A stretch of 6,011 bases of DNA from Planctomycetales bacterium (GCA_025997475.1 BNUQ01000081.1:1-6011), one strand, 5' to 3'; shown: positions 1 through 5,604, counted from the first letter of the stretch. Translations and numbers: made by a program. Notes: generated from the letters alone by a model not told the origin.

Positions 1-92
1 AAGCGTGGCGGCGAGAAAACCTTTATCGTAAAGGCAAGGATTGGATTGAGAATCCGCGGAAGGGTGGAAAAGAGGCGAGTTACCTTTATCGC
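1..92 (+). repeat. Left arm of a perfect 92-bp inverted repeat
   Basis: Bases 1-92 are the exact reverse complement of 247-338, with no mismatch that I can find. Identity stops abruptly at base 92 (AGTGTC follows here; the other arm continues GAGTCC when read in the same direction). The arms are separated by 154 bp of unrelated sequence. The repeated DNA encodes residues of about 236-264 of the repeat/HTH protein on the minus strand. Since the arm begins at base 1, its true outer end is unknown. It could be a genuine inverted duplication or a join made during amplification or assembly. Confidence 0.95.
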
Positions 93-236
93 AGTGTCAA
101 GTGGTGTGAAATAGGTATCGCTTATAATTTGCGGATAAACACGAAAACAAAAAGATTATTACCAATCGTTACCCGTGGCAAGTGGAAATATATTCTCGCT
201 AAAAGAATAGTCGCCGCGCACGAACGATTTCGTTGA
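3..236 (+). pseudogene. Partial open frame that continues the duplicated HTH fragment into foreign sequence
   Basis: Frame 3 of the plus strand is open from the window edge to a TGA at 234-236 (77 codons). Its first 30 or so residues are identical to residues 236-264 of the minus-strand repeat/HTH protein and end in SYLYR. They then switch to an unrelated basic tail beginning SVKWCEIGIAYNL and ending AAHERFR. The normal protein continues SYLYRESDVNEIVRARRL. The tail overlaps the last 38 bases of the minus-strand gene in antisense. No start is visible because the frame runs off the edge. It could be the 3' end of a second, rearranged copy of the gene, or a chance open frame created by a chimeric join. 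Confidence 0.3.
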
Positions 237-1041
237 CATCGGACTCGCGATAAAGGTAACTCGCCTCTTTTCCACCCTTCCGCGGATTCTCAATCCAATC
301 CTTGCCTTTACGATAAAGGTTTTCTCGCCGCCACGCTTCCAATCGCTTTTTTATTCGCTCAACCGGTTTATCATAACGCTCCGCTAATTCTGCCGCAGAA
401 AAATAGCCGTCCGTTGAAATCTGGTTCCGGTTATTGTCGTTCCGTTTATTTTTTTCACCGAACAAATGCCTGTCGGCAAGCCGCCTTATCACATTCGTCA
501 ACGCTTCTCGTGGTGTGTGAGAATTCTCTGCCACCGCTTTTATGATATACCAATCATCGTTTTCAAGCGCGTTTTCAAGCGCTTCAAGCACAGCGGAAAG
601 CGGCGTATTCGGGTTGCGAACCGCATTGCGACGAACTTCCATTCGCGAGTCTTCAACCGCCGCTTTTGCCAGAGCCCCCGGCGGAGTATAAGGATTGTCC
701 GCCGCTTCTTTACGAACGTCGGCATCATCGTCATCTTCAATCAATCGCAATAAATCGTCTGGCGGCGTGTGATAGTTAAGCGCCGCTGATATGCGCTGAT
801 GTTTCTTGGGATCGTTTGCCGCTTGCGTTAGCGCTTTCGTGTCCGTCGTCAACGTCAAAATCAACCCGTCGTTGGTATTGTCGTAATTGCCCGGCTGTTT
901 CGCGCGGAATGGTTCAACGCCAATTCCGGAAAATTGATTAAAATTGATTGCCGAAAAATCATGTGTATCAGGATAATTAAGGAAATTTTTCGCGTTATTT
1001 GCCGCTGTTAGTGATTCAAAGATTTCATCTATTGTTGCCAT
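199..1041 (-). CDS. Variant leucine-rich-repeat (LRV-like) protein with C-terminal winged-helix-like domain
   Basis: 280 aa. The ATG at 1041 has a clear GAGGTG ribosome binding site six bases upstream of the start region (1046-1051). Residues 1-80 are a polar N-terminus that I do not recognise. Residues of about 82-190 form four degenerate helical repeats with the recurring signature N-x-x-TP-x-x-(A/D)L: NYHTPPDDL, NPYTPPGAL, NPNTPLSAV and NSHTPREAL. This is the hallmark of the LRV/HEAT-like superhelical family, which binds proteins or nucleic acid; the Azotobacter founder member also carries an Fe-S cluster, but I see no cysteine cluster here. Residues of about 210-275 resemble a helix-turn-helix: FSAAELAERYDKPVERIKKR supplies the recognition helices, and a basic loop leads to SYLYRESDV. 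I infer a regulatory or DNA-tethering role. No natural substrate can be named. The 3' part is duplicated in inverted form at the window edge. Confidence 0.85.
   Translation of the reverse strand: MATIDEIFESLTAANNAKNFLNYPDTHDFSAINFNQFSGIGVEPFRAKQPGNYDNTNDGLILTLTTDTKALTQAANDPKKHQRISAALNYHTPPDDLLRLIEDDDDADVRKEAADNPYTPPGALAKAAVEDSRMEVRRNAVRNPNTPLSAVLEALENALENDDWYIIKAVAENSHTPREALTNVIRRLADRHLFGEKNKRNDNNRNQISTDGYFSAAELAERYDKPVERIKKRLEAWRRENLYRKGKDWIENPRKGGKEASYLYRESDVNEIVRARRLFF
247..338 (-). repeat. Right arm of the 92-bp inverted repeat, inside the repeat/HTH gene
   Basis: This is the partner of bases 1-92. Here it lies in frame within an intact gene and encodes the second half of its C-terminal DNA-binding-like domain, so this copy is probably the original and the edge copy the duplicate. 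Confidence 0.95.
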
Positions 1042-1205
1042 AATTCACCTCATCAACGTTAAGGTTAAAATTCAACGAAAAAAAATAAGAGGCAGGCGGT
1101 CGTTGACTCCGCTTTTCGTCCCGTCGGACTATCCCCTTAAACAAACTTGCGGATGACCATTTCTTTCTCCCCATTTGTGCTTCCCCGCAATAATATGACC
1201 CGCCT
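1042..1205. other. Non-coding gap between the repeat protein and the Rpn remnant
   Basis: This 164-bp stretch has an open frame on the minus strand, but that frame starts with TTG, lacks a ribosome binding site and has an unremarkable composition, so I do not call it. Read on the minus strand, a weak GCGG/CCGC stem is followed about 11 bases later by eight T (positions 1078-1085). This could be a poor terminator for transcription arriving from the accessory genes. The last bases carry the ribosome binding site of the repeat-protein gene. Confidence 0.4.
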
Positions 1206-1533
1206 TCACCGACCAAAATCTACGCTATATCCACGAATCTCCGACAGCGGCAACCCACTTGCTTGACTAATCACTTCGTCAGATACGCCCGCCCTACGAA
1301 ACCCCAAAATCATCTCTTGGCGAACGCGCTGTTCGCCGAGTTGTTCACCGTGCCGTTCGCCTTCTTCTCTCGCCTCTTCTTCCCACACCTCACGCGCTTC
1401 GTCAAGGTCAAATTCTGCCGTCAACATACCAATCACCTCCGTTCTGTGCTCCCGCAAAAAATCCCGCAATTACGTCATTGCCAACGCACCAGTCAATCGC
1501 TACTTCAACGGGAGATTTTTTGCTTACCCAGTT
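1206..1533 (-). pseudogene. C-terminal remnant of an Rpn family (PD-(D/E)XK) nuclease/putative transposase, frameshifted
   Basis: Rpn family proteins (formerly 'transposase_31' and relatives) are recombination-promoting DNA nucleases of about 300 aa. Only the C-terminal region is present here, so the catalytic PD-(D/E)XK core is missing. Two frames are needed to read the family pattern. From about 1533 one frame gives KSPVEVAIDWCVGNDVIAGF. The next frame continues LREHRTEVIGMLTAEFDLDE, then the acidic coiled segment and the typical ending ISQASGLPLSEI. The switch falls in six T (minus strand; A run at 1456-1461), and removing one T restores a single frame. A TAA in the first frame at 1534-1536 marks the upstream limit. 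An ATG at 1427 with a strong GGAGGT site seven bases upstream (1435-1440) could still express the last 73 residues, so a short product cannot be excluded. Its 5' end overlaps the preceding 56-aa gene in another frame. Confidence 0.75.
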
Positions 1534-1675
1534 TTACCCGTTCGCGTTCGATAGCGCGAACGACACGATTTGAACCGTTCCGCAGATCGACGGCGGCTTC
1601 CGCCGGAGTCATTTTCGCCCGACGTTTAGCAATCTCGCGGCGTATCCGGTGAATCTCCGCAACGACTTCGTCCAT
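1505..1675 (-). CDS. Small 56-aa protein paired with the PIN gene, putative antitoxin
   Basis: A short gene starts at ATG 1675, only 2 bp after the stop codon of the PIN-domain gene. A perfect GGGGAGGA ribosome binding site, built into the last codons of the PIN gene, lies seven bases upstream, so the two are almost certainly translationally coupled. The product is strongly basic and helical: it begins MDEVVAEIHRIRREIAKRRA, then a second helix rich in Ala and Arg, and ends KQKISR. PIN proteins of the YLET/YIET type are often followed by a small protein with a similar 'V-x-E-I-(R/H)-x-I-R-x-E-I-A' opening, which by position is the presumed antitoxin. That role is inferred from context, not from a recognised antitoxin fold. 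The TGA at 1505-1507 lies inside the Rpn remnant, whose insertion or deletion may have reshaped the 3' end. Confidence 0.75.
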   Translation of the reverse strand: MDEVVAEIHRIRREIAKRRAKMTPAEAAVDLRNGSNRVVRAIERERVKLGKQKISR

Positions 1676-1677
1676 AA

Positions 1678-2184
1678 TTATTCCTCCCCTAAAAAGTTGG
1701 TCGGCGATAGAAGTTTCAACGGTTTCAGCAACTCGTCGGTGTTCACTGCATCAACGGCTTTCATTGCTCTAAAAACAGTGATATGACTACAATTCCACGA
1801 TAATACCACGTCGCAATTTGCCAGTGAAGCGGCGGCGATGTGCAGGGCATCGGTTTTACTGCTTGGTTTTAAGCCACCGGCTTTGATATATCGCGTTGCC
1901 AATCGCTCGGTATTTTCATCAATTTCTACCAACGTATAGTCAATTTCCGCCAACGCCCGAATCATCGCCGCTTGCTTTTCTTTTTGTGCCGGAGGACATT
2001 TATCAATTTCGTCAAAGACGGTTATAGACACCACCACGTCATACAGTCCCTGTTTAATACTTCCCCAGAGCCGCCAAGTATCAAGGATTTTACTCAATTT
2101 TTTTTCGTTGGTCTTATCCTCAAAAAGATAATTCGGAATGGTTGTTTCAAGATAAATACGTAGTTTTCTGGTTTCGTAGTTCAT
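1678..2184 (-). CDS. PIN-domain (VapC-like) ribonuclease, putative toxin
   Basis: 168 aa from ATG 2184, chosen because AGGGGAC sits about seven bases upstream and because the PIN fold begins at once. A longer frame to 2283 would run into the relaxase gene. PIN proteins are Mg-dependent RNases in which four acidic residues bind metal. Visible elements are LRIYLETTIPNYLF (E13, where most VapC have Asp), ITVFDEI (E59), SKTDALHIAAAS (D112) and VVLSWNCSHI (N131, with D125 just before). This matches the 'YIETSIPSY' PIN subgroup, and length and motif spacing look complete. The gene starts 87 bp after the relaxase stop and is followed by a coupled 56-aa gene, which suggests a toxin-antitoxin pair carried as a stabilising passenger. 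The family assignment is firm. Toxicity and target RNA are inferred. Confidence 0.88.
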   Translation of the reverse strand: MNYETRKLRIYLETTIPNYLFEDKTNEKKLSKILDTWRLWGSIKQGLYDVVVSITVFDEIDKCPPAQKEKQAAMIRALAEIDYTLVEIDENTERLATRYIKAGGLKPSSKTDALHIAAASLANCDVVLSWNCSHITVFRAMKAVDAVNTDELLKPLKLLSPTNFLGEE

Positions 2185-2221
2185 TTTACTGTCCCCTATA
2201 ATTTGTTCTTTCACGCGCCGG

Positions 2222-2249
2222 ATTTTAAGCCGCACTGTCGCTTCGACAA
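2222..2249 (-). promoter_or_regulatory. Candidate promoter with overlapping inverted repeat ahead of the PIN gene
   Basis: On the minus strand TTGTCG (2244-2249) and TAAAAT (2222-2227) are separated by 16 bp, a reasonable sigma70-like pair placed about 38 bp before the PIN start. The -35 element is part of a small palindrome, TGTCG-ctt-CGACA (2236-2248), which could be an operator for autoregulation. Both elements are short and could arise by chance. Confidence 0.3.
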
Positions 2250-2270
2250 TGCTTATCTTGGCGCGCGAAT

Positions 2271-3890
2271 TTATCGCGACCAACCGCGCGACGGTTCGCG
2301 CTTCGGCGTTTGCGGACGTTCGGGGAGTGGGCGTTTCATTTGTTGCCGGAGATTATCGCGGGCTTGCGCGAGGCGATTTTGCAGTTCGGGGTTCTTGATT
2401 TTTATGCCGTGTTCGGCGGCAAGTTGAACGCACGTCGCGAGATATTTTTCGTTGCCGGTAATCGTTATCGCTCCCCATTTCTGCGCGGCTAATTGCAACG
2501 CCGCCAACACCGCGTCGCGGCTCTCGTCGTGAATGGAAATCAATTTTCCCTTGTCGATAAACGCCGCCGAATTTTCGCCGCGGCGAGCATAGAAAACGTT
2601 GTCGCCGCTGACGCGCGGCGAGAAGTCGCGAATGTCTTTTTCCGCGCGCGGCTTCTCGTAATTATCGCCGATAATTTGCGCCGGTTGCTCGCCGTGGCGA
2701 TAACGCCACTCGTCCGCGAGTTCGGGATTTTTGGATTTTTTCAACCACCGTTTGAAGTCGGGAAACGGCGGGAAATCGTGCTTGAATTGTTCGCGCTCAC
2801 GCCGGTGCGCGTCGCGTAGAGTTGCCCGCTCTACCGCTTGTTCGTGCGCCAAGACGCTTCGCAAAGCGTTAATCTTTTTGCCGCGTCCGCGCTTGGGCAA
2901 CTCTTTTTGCCACTCATTCCACTTTTCACCGCGCTGTTTTTTCTGCCGGTCAAACAGTTCTTCGCGCGCTTGCGCCTGTCGCCGGTCGAGCGCAGTTTTT
3001 GCGTCCGCTTTGGCAAGATGAAATTCCTCGCGCTCGCAATGATATTGACTGGGCGCATTCGACTTGACCGGCGCCGCCGCCCGCGCGGTCGTGTTCGGCT
3101 GATAAGCGCCTAATCGTTTTTCCAACTTGGTCAAACTTGCGGCGCGGTCAACCGCGCTCGCCTTAACGCCAACGTCGCCAATGAATACCGTCGCGCCGCT
3201 ACCGGTCTTTTCGTAGCGCATTCCCGCGGCGGCAAGTTCGCGATGCAACCGTTCCCACGAAGTCGCGGATTTGATAATCGGCGCGGCTTGTTCAATCGCG
3301 CGGCGTTCCGCCGAAACTTCGCCGGTGCGATTCTCCATATCCCGCGCCCGTTGCCGCGGCTGTGGCGATTTTTCCCCGCCGCGTTCGTAATGGTTATCGC
3401 CCCGCCAGCCCTGTTCGCGCTCGATTTTGGCGACCGCAGAATGCGCCGCTTCAATGTCAAAGCCGCCGTTAATTTCCACGCATTTTAGCGTGTCGGGATT
3501 GACGCGATTGACCGCAATATGCAAATGACAATTGTCGGTGTCGGCGTGAACGCCATAAATCGCCTGATGTCCGCGCAAGTCGAGCTCGTCCAAAAAGCGC
3601 GTTACCGTTTCTTCGATTTGCGCGACGGTCGGTCGCTCGCCCTCACGCCAACTGATGACGTAATGGTTAATCGGGTCGCGACTGCGGACGGCGGCTTCGG
3701 CAAGCGCGAGCATTTCCATTGCTTGCGCTTCCGGCGCGTCGTTGCCGCACATAAATCCGCGACCGGCGCGATACACACATTTCTCCGTGCCGTCGGCGCG
3801 TTCCGGCGAACTGATGTAGCCGGTCAAACCGGAAATTCGCGCCGTCTTGCTCGCCGACTTATGCGGGTTGGTGATTTTTTTGACAATCAT
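2271..3890 (-). CDS. MOBP-family relaxase (TraI/MobA-like) with C-terminal LPD7-type domain
   Basis: 539 aa from ATG 3890, preferred because GAGTGG lies five bases upstream. A GTG three codons earlier has no such site. The enzyme nicks one DNA strand at oriT by a tyrosine transesterification and pilots it into the recipient. Motif I is LTGYISSPE, with Y25 the likely nucleophile. Motif II is NHYVISWREGERP (residues of about 75-87). Motif III is HADTDNCHLHIAVNRV, with H115, H122 and H124 as metal ligands and D117 nearby. The middle of the protein is a long, highly charged helical linker. From about residue 440, AAFIDKGKLISI leads to ALQLAAQKWGAITITG and ends IKIKNPELQ, the pattern of the LPD7 (large polyvalent protein-associated) domain found in plasmid relaxases. 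The gene overlaps the mobC-like gene by 32 bp. All catalytic residues are present, so it should be active. Confidence 0.95.
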   Translation of the reverse strand: MIVKKITNPHKSASKTARISGLTGYISSPERADGTEKCVYRAGRGFMCGNDAPEAQAMEMLALAEAAVRSRDPINHYVISWREGERPTVAQIEETVTRFLDELDLRGHQAIYGVHADTDNCHLHIAVNRVNPDTLKCVEINGGFDIEAAHSAVAKIEREQGWRGDNHYERGGEKSPQPRQRARDMENRTGEVSAERRAIEQAAPIIKSATSWERLHRELAAAGMRYEKTGSGATVFIGDVGVKASAVDRAASLTKLEKRLGAYQPNTTARAAAPVKSNAPSQYHCEREEFHLAKADAKTALDRRQAQAREELFDRQKKQRGEKWNEWQKELPKRGRGKKINALRSVLAHEQAVERATLRDAHRREREQFKHDFPPFPDFKRWLKKSKNPELADEWRYRHGEQPAQIIGDNYEKPRAEKDIRDFSPRVSGDNVFYARRGENSAAFIDKGKLISIHDESRDAVLAALQLAAQKWGAITITGNEKYLATCVQLAAEHGIKIKNPELQNRLAQARDNLRQQMKRPLPERPQTPKREPSRGWSR

Positions 3891-4170
3891 TTTTGCCACT
3901 CAATTTTTTGATGTAATCGGTAATTGCCGTCATCGCGTCCGCCGTGGCGATTGTATTTGCGCCGCCGCTTTCGTGGTGAATGTGTTTCAGCAAGCCGCCG
4001 AGCCGTCGTAATTCGTTGACCATTACCACGTCGGCGCGAGCGGTAATTGTCCGACCGGCACAACAGCGGCGCACAAATTCCGATACGGTCAAACCGGCGA
4101 CGTTCGCGGCGGCGCACCAATCGCTTTTTTCCTCCGGCGTCATTCTTATATGAAAATCATTGGCAAGCAT
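3859..4170 (-). CDS. mobC: MobC/TraJ-like relaxosome accessory protein
   Basis: 103 aa. The ATG at 4170 is preceded by GAAGGGA at six bases' spacing. MobC/TraJ proteins bind the inverted repeat beside nic and help load the relaxase. The N-terminal part fits a ribbon-helix-helix fold: a short strand IRMTPEE, then the helices AAANVAGLTVSEFVRRCCAG. A second family block, VMVNELRRLGGLLKHIHHES (residues of about 49-68), corresponds to the conserved 'ELRRIGxNLNQIA' helix of MobC proteins. The 3' end overlaps the relaxase start by 32 bp, implying coupled translation and a fixed stoichiometry. The gene starts about 150 bp from the predicted nic site, as expected for a protein acting there. The twin cysteines in VRRCCAG are unusual but not diagnostic. 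Family assignment is confident. The symbol is used in the general sense. Confidence 0.88.
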   Translation of the reverse strand: MLANDFHIRMTPEEKSDWCAAANVAGLTVSEFVRRCCAGRTITARADVVMVNELRRLGGLLKHIHHESGGANTIATADAMTAITDYIKKLSGKNDCQKNHQPA

Positions 4171-4199
4171 ATTATTTCCCTTCGTGCAGTTCGGGGGCG

Positions 4200-4214
4200 A
4201 GGGGCGTAGCCCCT
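4200..4214. repeat. Small perfect hairpin in the mobC leader
   Basis: AGGGGC-gta-GCCCCT forms a six-base stem with a three-base loop, 30-44 bp upstream of the mobC start. No T run follows on the minus strand, so it is not a typical terminator. It could be a binding site, an attenuating mRNA hairpin, or a fragment of the common GTAGGGGC-type palindromic repeats. Confidence 0.5.
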
Positions 4215-4272
4215 ACAGTCCCCGCAGGATTGAGCCAAATTGTGAGAAGCGGAGCGCCGAACGATTGGGCGC

Positions 4273-4372
4273 GGCTTGTGGAAAACGCGAAGCGTTTGTC
4301 TCCACAAGCCCCATCCTGTAATTAAATCCACCGCCGAAATTACCGGCAAAACACCGGCGCCGTTTACGCTTA
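4273..4372 (+). other. oriT: Origin of transfer (oriT), IncP/MOBP type
   Basis: An inverted repeat, GGCTTGTGGA (4273-4282) and TCCACAAGCC (4301-4310), continues inward as AAACGC/GCGTTT (4283-4288 and 4292-4297) with a three-base bulge. The right arm ends exactly 8 bp before the cleavage point in CCATCCTG/T (between 4318 and 4319). This fits the IncP-type nic consensus YATCCTG/Y, and in RP4 the TraJ-bound arm is also 8 bp from nic. As in RP4, the repeat lies on the side of the traJ-like gene and nic points away from it. To the right, ACCGGC occurs twice, 11 bp apart (4342-4347, 4353-4358), and a CGTTTA/TAAACG pair (4361-4366, 4374-4379) overlaps the stop of the next gene. These are possible sites for a TraK-like protein. 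The right boundary is a guess. Confidence 0.78.
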
Positions 4373-4765
4373 CTAAACGACAAACCGACCAAACAACATC
4401 CCCGCTGCGCCGGACGTCAGAGCCAATGCTATCGTCAACGATATTCGCAGTTGGCGTTGTTTCTGAACCAACCAAAATCCTTCGCGTAACGCCTCCGTTT
4501 TTTTTTGCAACAACGCGATTTCGGCGGCGGTGTCGCGCTCGGCTTTTTCGCGGCGATATTGGCAATCCGCAATGATTGTGGTTGCGTCGCGCTCAATTTC
4601 ATCGCGGCGGCGTTCCGCTTCCCGCGCTTGCTCGCGGGCAAGTTCCAACGCCGCCAACGTTTCCGCTTCGCGTTTTTCCAAACGCAAACGCCGCTCATTC
4701 GCTCGTTCCGCCGCTCGCCGGTCGCTGAACATCGTTGCGGCGATGACGTTATATTGATTGCGCAT
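4373..4765 (-). CDS. Coiled-coil protein with C-terminal membrane anchor, probable mobilisation accessory protein
   Basis: 130 aa. The ATG at 4765 has GGAG six bases upstream and overlaps the end of the preceding gene by 17 bp. Residues of about 14-95 are an almost unbroken charged helix (Arg, Glu and Ala rich, for example RRAAERANERRLRLEKREAE), predicted as a long coiled coil. Residues of about 108-129 form one hydrophobic segment, ISLTIALALTSGAAGMLFG, followed by a short basic end, so the protein should be tail-anchored in the inner membrane with the coil in the cytoplasm. I recognise no named family. Its place between the 195-aa gene and oriT suggests a link between the relaxosome and the membrane or coupling protein, like MobB of R1162 in concept but without clear sequence similarity. 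Its stop codon lies beside the putative oriT. Confidence 0.75.
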   Translation of the reverse strand: MRNQYNVIAATMFSDRRAAERANERRLRLEKREAETLAALELAREQAREAERRRDEIERDATTIIADCQYRREKAERDTAAEIALLQKKTEALREGFWLVQKQRQLRISLTIALALTSGAAGMLFGRFVV

Positions 4766-5336
4766 TTTTCACTCCGGCTTTCCCGACTATCTCGCCGATG
4801 ATTTTGGCGAATTGCTCGCGCGAAATCGAAAAGCCCTTTTTCGTTGTCGCCGCAAAAATCGCATCGGGTTTTATGCCAACTGCCAACAGCGCCGTGAGGC
4901 GTTTACGTAAGGACTTTATCGCGCTAATTTGGATTTTTACGGCGCGTTTGTCATCTCTGGGCGGCGTTAATTCGTCCAGAATGCTCTTAAAATCCGCTTT
5001 ATATTTCGCCTTTAAGGTCGCAAATTCCGTGCGTTTTTCGTCTTCCAGCGCGTCCGCGACCGGCGCATCCGCAACCGTCGGGGGCGTTTCGGACACAACC
5101 GGCGCGGTCGCCGGTGTTTTTGCCGCCGCGTCGGTTTCCGGCTCTGCCGATGCCGTGATTGCTGATTTTGCCACCGCCTCATCGGCGGCGGTCGCCGTCG
5201 CTCTTGGGGCGTCGGGCGCGGTCGTTTCGCTTGGCGTCACGGTCGCCGTGAATAACGCATTTTTCGGCGAGAGTGGCGACGGCGATGTCGTTAACGTCGC
5301 AGATGCCGTTTCTTTTTTGTTTTTCCAGAAATCCAT
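4749..5336 (-). CDS. Unrecognised 195-aa protein with Ala/Thr/Pro-rich N-terminus and helical C-terminus, possible oriT-binding accessory
   Basis: The ATG at 5336 has a textbook AAGGAG site seven bases upstream. Residues 1-100 are low complexity (Ala, Thr, Pro, Ser, Glu) and probably disordered, apart from a short basic MDFWKNKKE opening. Residues of about 101-186 look folded: EFATLKAKYKADFKSILDEL, then SAIKSLRKRLTALLAVGIKP, then KKGFSISREQFAKIIGEIV. The last two segments have the rhythm of small plasmid DNA-binding proteins such as TraK of RP4 (a helix, a 'G-(I/Y)-(S/K)' turn, then an 'F/Y-S-x-x-x-F' helix), but similarity is not strong enough for a name. Its stop overlaps the start of the coiled-coil gene by 17 bp, so the two are coupled. 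A long open frame on the opposite strand is a codon-bias shadow. By position I suspect a relaxosome accessory role. Confidence 0.78.
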   Translation of the reverse strand: MDFWKNKKETASATLTTSPSPLSPKNALFTATVTPSETTAPDAPRATATAADEAVAKSAITASAEPETDAAAKTPATAPVVSETPPTVADAPVADALEDEKRTEFATLKAKYKADFKSILDELTPPRDDKRAVKIQISAIKSLRKRLTALLAVGIKPDAIFAATTKKGFSISREQFAKIIGEIVGKAGVKNAQSI

Positions 5337-5604
5337 TGGTTGTCTCCTTACAAGAGGGAAGAGTTATTGGGAAACGCCAAAAAAGAAAAATTGCGCGGAG
5401 GCGGTTGGCTTTTTTCCTTCTGGCGTCATCTCTTAAAAAAAATCTCTAAAACAAACAACAACGCAATTATTCATTGACCTTGATTGTTAAAACGCCGCGC
5501 CGAAAGTCCGCGCCGCCGGTTGTTCCTTTTTATTTGTTTCTTTTATTTCTTGTTCTTACGCCGCAATTGACACGGTTCGCGCCATTTTTGTCACGGGGTA
5601 GAGC

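Noticed and set aside
1025..1216. Minus-strand open frame of 63 codons
   Set aside because: It starts with TTG, has no ribosome binding site and overlaps the start of the repeat-protein gene. Its composition is not protein-like.
1450..1465. Programmed frameshift site in the Rpn remnant
   Set aside because: Joining the frames needs a +1 shift (skipping one T), which does not fit the usual -1 slippery mechanism, and most of the protein is missing anyway. Simple decay or a sequencing error is more likely.
1263..1652. Plus-strand open frame of 129 codons
   Set aside because: It is antisense to the Rpn remnant and the 56-aa gene, with no recognisable motif or initiation site.
2185..2283. Upstream extension of the PIN gene (33 codons)
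   Set aside because: The extension runs into the relaxase gene and adds residues before a PIN fold that is already complete. The ATG at 2184 has its own ribosome binding site.
4146..4565. Minus-strand open frame of 139 codons across oriT
   Set aside because: It is Arg-rich, covers the non-coding oriT and parts of two well-supported genes in another frame, and shows no family pattern.
4798..5436. Long plus-strand open frame of 212 codons
   Set aside because: It lies antisense to the 195-aa gene. Its Ala/Ser/Val-rich repeats mirror the low-complexity codons of the other strand. The minus-strand gene has an AAGGAG site and overlaps the next gene, as an operon member would.
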